Of a DNA stretch of 64,000 nt, positions 58,846 through 64,000 are shown piece after piece. This stretch comes from Thecamonas trahens ATCC 50062 (taxonomy: Eukaryota; Apusozoa; Apusomonadida; Apusomonadidae), in the NCBI RefSeq assembly GCF_000142905.1, contig NW_013657611.1, positions 66,717 through 130,716 on the forward strand, read 5' to 3'. Each line of letters opens with the position of its first letter. Positions within the stretch are counted from its first letter, which is position 1. Under the pieces are notes generated by a model. It made no database searches and was not told the origin of the DNA. It saw only the letters and a program-made list of their open reading frames with translations. The translations under genes and the position numbers were made by a program.

Positions 58846-60039
58846 CTACTGCCAGACCCAGCCGGCAAAGTGGCCGGTGGTGGGCGACATGATGACGGTG
58901 TACTGGGTGAGCGAGTTGAGCACACCGCGGGTGTGGAACTTGGAGCCCGGAGTCTGCATGATGCCCCAAAGCGAGGTGGCGTTGACGCCGGCCGGCCCGC
59001 CAAGAGCCGTCATGGCGGCGGAGGCGACGGCGCGGCGGTCGTCGCGGGAAGGCGCGGCCTTCCAGTAGTCGTAGTTGGTCTCGAGGACAAACCACGGGGC
59101 AGTCCGCCCGTGTGGCATGCAGTAGAGCCCGTGATCGACGCCGGTGTACGTGCGGGTGATGACGCAGCCCTGGTCGGCGTCGGCGCCGCCAACGATAAAG
59201 TAGACCTCGGCGGCGAGCGGGGCAGTGGAGAGGGCATGGACGGCGGCATCAAACGAAGTTGCTGAAGCGAGGGCAGAGCGGGCAGCGAGAACAACCGACT
59301 GCGCACCGTCGTGCTTCATGCGCTCGAGGTTGCGCAAAATCTCCAGGTATGAGTGCGAGGTCCGCTGGTCGATGGTGACCGAAAAAACATTGTGGGCCAT
59401 GCCGGTGAGGACGCCCACGTAGCCGACCCAGGTGATCGACTCGTACTGTACCTTTCCACCCGAGGTGAACTGAGCAATGACAGTGAGATTAGCAAGCGAG
59501 AAGCCGTCAAAGGTCCAGTCGAGGTTGCGCGAGTGCCAGGTGGCGCCTGCGGCGTCGCGCGAGACGATCGAGGTGCACGCCGTAGTGAACTCGTAGAGGA
59601 GGTTGAGGGCAACAAGGCGCGAGAATGGCATAGCATCTGCGTGACCGGCGGCAACAAGAGCAGCATGGAGTCCCTTCATCTCAGCAGCGTACTCTGCCGG
59701 CACGTAATCCTCCAGCGATGCGGCAATGTCATCGACAGCATCGCCCAGGATCGAGGGCAGGGCCTTGTTCCAGAACTGAACAATGTGACCGAAGCTGTTT
59801 TCAAAGCCATGGTTCTTGAGCATGTCCCCCACGGCTGCCGTCCACCGGTCCTCAGGCGCCAGATCGAGATCGATGGAGATGGTAGGAATGGCCGCAGGAA
59901 AGACTGACGCCGCGGTCCATCCCATCCGCTCCGACGGGAGCACAAACGAGGAAGTGCCTGCCACTGGGACCACCAGGGCGAGGGCGAGGGTGAGGGCGAG
60001 GGCGAGGGTGAGGGCACGGGGGAGGGTCACGTGGAGCAT
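58846..60039 (-). CDS. Acid ceramidase/NAAA-like N-terminal-Cys amidase
   Basis: 397 residues from Met 60039, which opens a signal peptide (MLHVTLPRALTLALALTLALALVVPVAG). The frame is open upstream but lacks a signal there. The precursor contains ACTSIVSRD, where Cys becomes the N-terminal nucleophile after autocleavage, then SRNLDWTF, a YIVGGAD-like substrate strand (VYFIVGGADADQG) and ETNYDYWKAAPSRDDRRAVASAA, which closely resembles NAAA and acid ceramidase. These lysosomal enzymes hydrolyse N-acylethanolamines or ceramide to free fatty acid plus ethanolamine or sphingosine. The residues before the Cys (VALNLLYEFTTAC) also match the alpha/beta processing site. Which substrate is preferred cannot be decided. 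It is probably lysosomal or secreted. Confidence 0.9.
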   Translation of the reverse strand: MLHVTLPRALTLALALTLALALVVPVAGTSSFVLPSERMGWTAASVFPAAIPTISIDLDLAPEDRWTAAVGDMLKNHGFENSFGHIVQFWNKALPSILGDAVDDIAASLEDYVPAEYAAEMKGLHAALVAAGHADAMPFSRLVALNLLYEFTTACTSIVSRDAAGATWHSRNLDWTFDGFSLANLTVIAQFTSGGKVQYESITWVGYVGVLTGMAHNVFSVTIDQRTSHSYLEILRNLERMKHDGAQSVVLAARSALASATSFDAAVHALSTAPLAAEVYFIVGGADADQGCVITRTYTGVDHGLYCMPHGRTAPWFVLETNYDYWKAAPSRDDRRAVASAAMTALGGPAGVNATSLWGIMQTPGSKFHTRGVLNSLTQYTVIMSPTTGHFAGWVWQ

Positions 60040-60475
60040 GGCGACGGGAAGAATGGCGATGGCGAGAAGGAGAGTGCAGTGGGCGTGGAGGTCTGGGGTG
60101 GATGGGGGGGGGGGTGAGGAATGAGGTGGGGTGGGGGGAGGGGGGGGGGTAGGAGGGTAGGAGGGTAGGCGTGGAACACGGCGAAAAAACCCCCGCACAA
60201 CGAGGTCTTGTGCCTTTTTCGAGGGCCACCCGTGTCTTTGAGAGAGAGAGAGAGAGAGAGAGTGTGTGTGTGTATGTGAGGGGGGGGGGGGGTGTGTTAG
60301 GGCGGGATCGAGGTTACGATCACAGAGCGGATTGTGCAGCGTGTGGTGTAGCGGCGGCAGCAGTGCGCGCCGTGTCACGGACCGTCGCCAAAGCAAAGGG
60401 TGAGAGACAGGGCCTGGTCAAGCGGCGCCATCCCTTAAGCGGAGGCAGGCAGGAGCGACGAGGGGAGGAGCTTGG
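60040..60475. other. Intergenic, poly-G and GA/GT repeats
   Basis: Between the amidase start and the dynein light chain's 3' end. It includes GGGAGG-rich sequence, a (GA)n tract at 60240-60262, GT repeat and a 13-base G run at 60280-60292. No gene seen. Confidence 0.5.
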
Positions 60476-60760
60476 TCATCCGTGCTGATAGATAAAGACG
60501 TTTGTGGCGCCGATCGAGGCAAAGAGCAGCGAGCCCATCTCATGGGTGACAAACGAGCCAAAGTTAGATCCGACGATGACATGCCATGCGCCACCGTATT
60601 TGTCATCCAGAGTCTCCTTGATCAACTTGGCCATGTCTCGTTGACCCGATGCCTGTCCATACGGCGTGTGCTTGCGGTAGGCGTCCTTGATAATGCCACC
60701 CACCTCTGCCCGTTGCGCCTCGGGCATGTCAAACGACAGCTCTTCCACCTTCAACGAGCT
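60476..60760 (-). CDS. LC8-type dynein light chain, 5' exon not located
   Basis: The open part encodes about 95 residues ending VFIYQHG. It aligns over its whole length with LC8/DYNLL and DNAL4: a FDMPEAQRAEVGGIIKDAY helix, KLIKETLDDKYGGAWHVIVGSNFGSFVTHE (the WH-I-VG-NFGS-VTHE signature) and a final beta strand. The IKETLDDKYG helix is closest to DNAL4. There is no ATG before residue about 12: the in-frame Met is at 60727, which would remove the first strand. An acceptor-like GTAG just before 60760, after which the frame opens with AGCTCG, suggests a short upstream exon that I could not identify. LC8 proteins dimerise and bind linear motifs in dynein intermediate chains and many other proteins. 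Confidence 0.8.
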   Translation of the reverse strand, partial: SSLKVEELSFDMPEAQRAEVGGIIKDAYRKHTPYGQASGQRDMAKLIKETLDDKYGGAWHVIVGSNFGSFVTHEMGSLLFASIGATNVFIYQHG

Positions 60761-61216
60761 CTACTCCCGCCATCATCCACACGGATCCACGAGCACAGCC
60801 ATATACACGTGCACATACAGTAGACCACGAACATCGCCCCGTCCTCCCCTTGTTAGCCACTTTCCAGACTTGGCGCCCTCCTCCTCCTCTCCCCCCTCCT
60901 CCTCCTCTCCCCCCTCCTCCTATCCCTTTACCCCCTTCGCCCCTTCGCCCTTCCCCCTCCCCTTCTCCCCTCTCCCCTCCCTCCATACCTTTGAACTCTT
61001 GCTCTTGCCCTCCATCTTCTGCCAACAGAGACAAGTGACCAACAGGTGGATACAAGTGTCTGCGTGTGGCTGTGGCTGTGGCTGTAGGGGGGGCTGCAGG
61101 GGCGTCAGCCACCGGTTGGCACTGTCCAAGTCCTCCCCCCCCCCCCCCCTCCTTCCACCCAACCACCATTACCGGGCTCACCTTTCTCTCTCTCTCTCCC
61201 CCCCCTCTCTCCAACC
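60761..61216. other. Intergenic, C/T-rich with poly-C
   Basis: Divergent spacer between the dynein light chain and sphingosine kinase. It has CCTCCT repeats (60870-60980), GTGGCTGTGGCTG repeats near 61063, a 15-base C run at 61135-61149 and CTCTCT sequence ending in ACCATGCAG at the kinase start. Confidence 0.45.
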
Positions 61217-63035
61217 ATGCAGAGGAGAAAGGGGACTGGTCGGGGTCGAGCTTTGGCTACCGTTACTATGATGTATCTCTCACGTGAGGTCACCGTCCGT
61301 GTCCGAAGTGACGGCCTTCGCCTGACCGAGGACGATGGCTCGGGTGGTGGTGGTGGTGGTGGACATACCATTGTTACCCTCCCTCCGAGTCGCCTCTTGG
61401 CTGCTGGTCGCTCCAAGTACTCTAATCGTGTGGTGGAGATCGCCACTGTCGAGTACGCCCCAGAGCCGTCAGGCTGCTGTGCTGGCTGCTGCTGTTGCTG
61501 CTCTCATGGTACTCCCCGTCCCCACCTGTGGTGGGGGCCTTGATGCTGACTCGGAAGATGACGTTGGCGTTGATGGGCACCATGTAGGCGGCGGATTTGA
61601 TGGCGCACATCACGACGTCAAGATACGGATGCTGCAACTGACGTCGACATCGACCGCCATTGTGGCGAACTTGCTGAATGCACTTGCCGAGATCTTGCCC
61701 CCGCCGCCGCAGTCATCGGCACTGGTGTACAACCCCGCTTCAGGCAACGGCAAGCTCCACACCAACTTTCTTGCTGGTGCTGCCGACCTTGCACACCTGC
61801 AGTCTTTGCAAGTGGAGCTGGTGGAGACCGAGGCGCCTCAGGACGCGACGAGATGGGCGGCGAGTCTCGACGCCGATGTTGCGTCCAGGTGGGATTACAT
61901 CGCGGTGGGCGGTGGCGACGGCACACTGTACGAAGTCGTGCAGGGTCTCTTTTCGCACCCGCGGTGGAAGGAGCTCGCCAAGATTCCGCTCATCCCGGTC
62001 CCGCTCGGCTCGGGCAACGGGCTCGCGCTCTCTCTGGGCATCTCGTCACCAACCATGGCACTGGTGGCCATGGCACGCGGCCTAGTGAGGCCGCTTGACG
62101 CCGCCTCAGTCTGGCTCTCGGCAACCAAGCGCAGGATCTCGTTCCTCTCGCTCCAGTGGGCCTTCCACGCCGATGTGGACATTGACTCGGAAAAGTGGCG
62201 GTGGATGGGCGACACGAGGTTTTCGGTCTACGGTGCGCTCCGGTGCATCGCCATCCGCAAGTACCCCGGCTACGTCGTGTACCAAGAGAGCGATGAGGCT
62301 GTATCTCCTGAGTTCTGCCACGCTGCTGTTCGCTGCCCCGGCTGCGAGGCGGAGGCGAACCACTCGTCGGTCTCTTGCTCGGTTAGCGGCGGGCGGTCGT
62401 CGGCTTCAGATGATGGCTCGTACTCGAGCACGAACTCGTTGCAGGCCGAGACAGAGACGGACTCTTTGTCTTTGTCGTCGTCAGCATCAGCGTCGGTGTC
62501 AGCGTCGGCGTCGATCTCGGACGAAATGATCGTCCACGGACCGCCGGCGTCGGCCGCTGTCGCGGCCTTGCACTTTGTCTTTGATGAGACGCCTGAGTCA
62601 GCATCTCTGGCCGGCCGTGACGACGAGTTCGCGGTAGCGGCTGGCGTTGATGACTTTGCGGTCGTTTCGGGCGAGCACGTTATGTTCCTCGCAACCAACG
62701 TGCCGACCGTGGCCAAGGGAATGGTCTTTTCACGACACGCGCACGCATCAGACGGTGCGTGGGACCTGACGTTTATGCAGCATGCGAGCCGACTTGGCCT
62801 TTTGGGCATGTTCTCGCAGATCGAGGACGGTTCGTATGCAGATGCCGACAACGTGACGCAAGTCAAGTCGCGGGTCTTTGCCCTCCTTCCCGGCTTGCGC
62901 AGCAAGAGCCGCCCGTCGCACGTGGTCATCGATGGCGAGCCTGTTCGCTATGGCCCTGTTATTGTCCAAGTCCATCACGCCCTTCTCCGGGTCCGAGTCC
63001 CGGACTGGGCAGCCATCCTCTCTGCCAGCGAATGA
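61217..63035 (+). CDS. SPHK: Sphingosine kinase
   Basis: Two exons, 61217-61508 and 61588-63035, 579 residues. The 79-nt intron (donor GTACTC, acceptor TGTAG) joins a Cys-rich patch, CCAGCCCCCSHG, to GGFDGAHHDVK. The catalytic DAGK-type domain has LVYNPASGNGK, VGGGDGTLYEVVQGL (nucleotide binding), PVPLGSGNGLALSLG and the sphingosine-kinase-specific ADVDIDSEKWRWMGDTRFSVYGALRCIAIRKYPG. After an acidic Ser-rich insert (about 380-430), the C-terminal domain continues with EHVMFLATNVPTVAKG, the WDLTFMQHASRLGLLGMF helix and HVVIDGEPV. It phosphorylates sphingosine to sphingosine 1-phosphate. Alternative starts are Met codons at residues 18-19, closer to the first beta strand. The Cys patch could be palmitoylated. 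The product is probably membrane-associated. Confidence 0.9.
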
Positions 63036-64000
63036 GGGCAAATTGCCACCGATTGCGCACACAGCACACACTCTCAGTTGCTGGTTGACTCGACGGCTCG
63101 TAGAGGTGCAAGCGCGAGTGACAGAGACCGTCATCTAGGGTGTGGCTACTCACCCTGGACTGCCACACTGCTGGAGCCAACAGTGCAGTCTTCCAAGTGT
63201 GACGACTCGAAGCACGCTGAGCTCGATGAACTGTTCGAATCTCTCTCGGGATCAACGTGGACGAACAACGGCGGGTGGGAGGCGAGGGGCCGTGTCGGCA
63301 GGCACGTCGTATGCCGACTGCTCGTACTACGGCAACACATGAGCGTGAAGTTGCAAAAAAATTGTCGAGTTGCCACAAAATAGTGTTTGGGCCATTGTTC
63401 GACAGCCACGCCCAATGCAGGCACTCAGCCTTTGCCAACCTTGCCAACTTGCGACAGCACGTTCCCTCACCCGCAGTCGCTGCCATCAACCACGACGCAA
63501 CTCCTTTGCAGTCACAGCTCCCCCCTTTCCCTTCCCCTTTCCTCCCTCTTTCTTCTACTACTCCCACCCATCGAGAAGAACTACGTCTTCCCCTTCTCCT
63601 TCCGTCTTCCTTCCAACCCCTCTCCTCACCTCCCCCCCCCCCCCCCCCCTTTGCTGTCGTTCGAGTGGTCCTTCCCGCTCGCGCATCACCAACGAACCCT
63701 CCCCTCCCCCCTCCCTCCCTCCCTCCCCTACTCTCGCACGCTCTTCTGCTTGCCTTTGTCCTTTCCGGACGCATATATTCCCTCCTCACCCCCCTCGCCC
63801 CTTATTCCCCACCCCCTTGTCTCCATTCTCTTCTCCCCAGCTGGCTCGCCCTACCGCTCAAGTCTTCGGGTAGCACCAACCACTGGCAATTGGCTTCACT
63901 TCCTGCGTTTGGTTCGTTTGCTTGTGTCGTTGACGGCGGGCACAACCAACCAGAGGCAGCTGGAGTCTTTTTGACGCTTCCCTCGAGTCTGAGACTATGT
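63036..64000. other. Right end, no supported gene
   Basis: Contains a poly-C run (63632-63649), CCTCCC repeats near 63710 and acceptor-like TCTCCCCAG at 63830-63840 on the plus strand, which may be the leader of a gene starting beyond the edge. Frames here are low-complexity Pro/Ser translations of C/T-rich DNA. Confidence 0.4.

Noticed and set aside
63220-63250. GTTCGAATCTC resembling a tRNA T-loop
   Set aside because: No acceptor, D or anticodon arms can be drawn around it.
1-64000. A dedicated multi-gene defence or mobile system
   Set aside because: No transposase, integrase, reverse transcriptase, terminal repeats or clustered nuclease/helicase genes were found; the genes look like ordinary chromosomal genes.

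Overview
The window reads as nuclear DNA of a free-living, flagellated unicellular eukaryote with a compact GC-rich genome. Genes are monocistronic and lie on both strands, 0.2-1 kb apart. Several have one short GT-AG intron (63-323 nt, one of 687 nt) with donors such as GTACGT, GTATGT or GTAGGC. The gene set is eukaryotic: APC/C subunit, eS7 ribosomal protein, axonemal dynein intermediate chain, LC8-type dynein light chain, doublecortin-repeat protein, Rap-like GTPases, WNK kinase, RIC1, FIBP. Intergenic DNA and introns carry long poly-G/poly-C runs and CA, CATA and GAT microsatellites. An apusomonad such as Thecamonas is a reasonable guess from gene content and style, but this is inference. 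One 100-N assembly gap lies at 39804-39903.

Layout. 0-11 kb, nearly all minus strand: a CLU-domain protein running off the left edge, a VASt-domain sterol-transfer-like protein, a small secreted protein, a long two-membrane-segment protein with two frame breaks, a rhodanese-methyltransferase fusion and a J-domain protein. 11-19 kb: a DUF1769-PX-PH-DUF547 membrane protein, a PNPOx flavoprotein, a mannose-6-phosphate-receptor-like (MRH) protein and a persulfide dioxygenase-DUF442 fusion. 19-31 kb: a RING-H2 protein and FIBP sharing a divergent promoter with three 60-bp repeats, an LRR protein, a POT peptide transporter divergent from a mitochondrial-carrier-like protein, and APC8/CDC23. 31-40 kb: DNAI2, a five-doublecortin protein and RIC1. 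40-50 kb: a cytochrome-b5 front-end desaturase, two tandem Rap-like GTPases, a TTD14/NadR-like P-loop protein, a tandem CCCH zinc-finger protein, a coiled-coil protein and eS7. 50-64 kb: an F-box/TMEM185-like protein, an F-box/JMJD4-like oxygenase, a WNK kinase, a coiled-coil protein, an acid ceramidase/NAAA-like amidase, an LC8-like dynein light chain and a sphingosine kinase. The last ~1 kb has no gene I can support.

How the genes fit together. Dynein intermediate and light chains plus doublecortin repeats point to a motile axoneme. RIC1, the MRH protein and the Rap-like GTPases serve membrane traffic and signalling. The ceramidase-like amidase and sphingosine kinase, 1.2 kb apart, could act consecutively in sphingolipid turnover. 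Frame breaks in five otherwise coherent genes all behave as one missing base, mostly at runs of four or five identical bases, which suggests consensus errors rather than pseudogenes. No operons, CRISPR arrays, tRNA or rRNA genes, or transposable elements were recognised. The most interesting items are unusual domain fusions, not one obvious new system.
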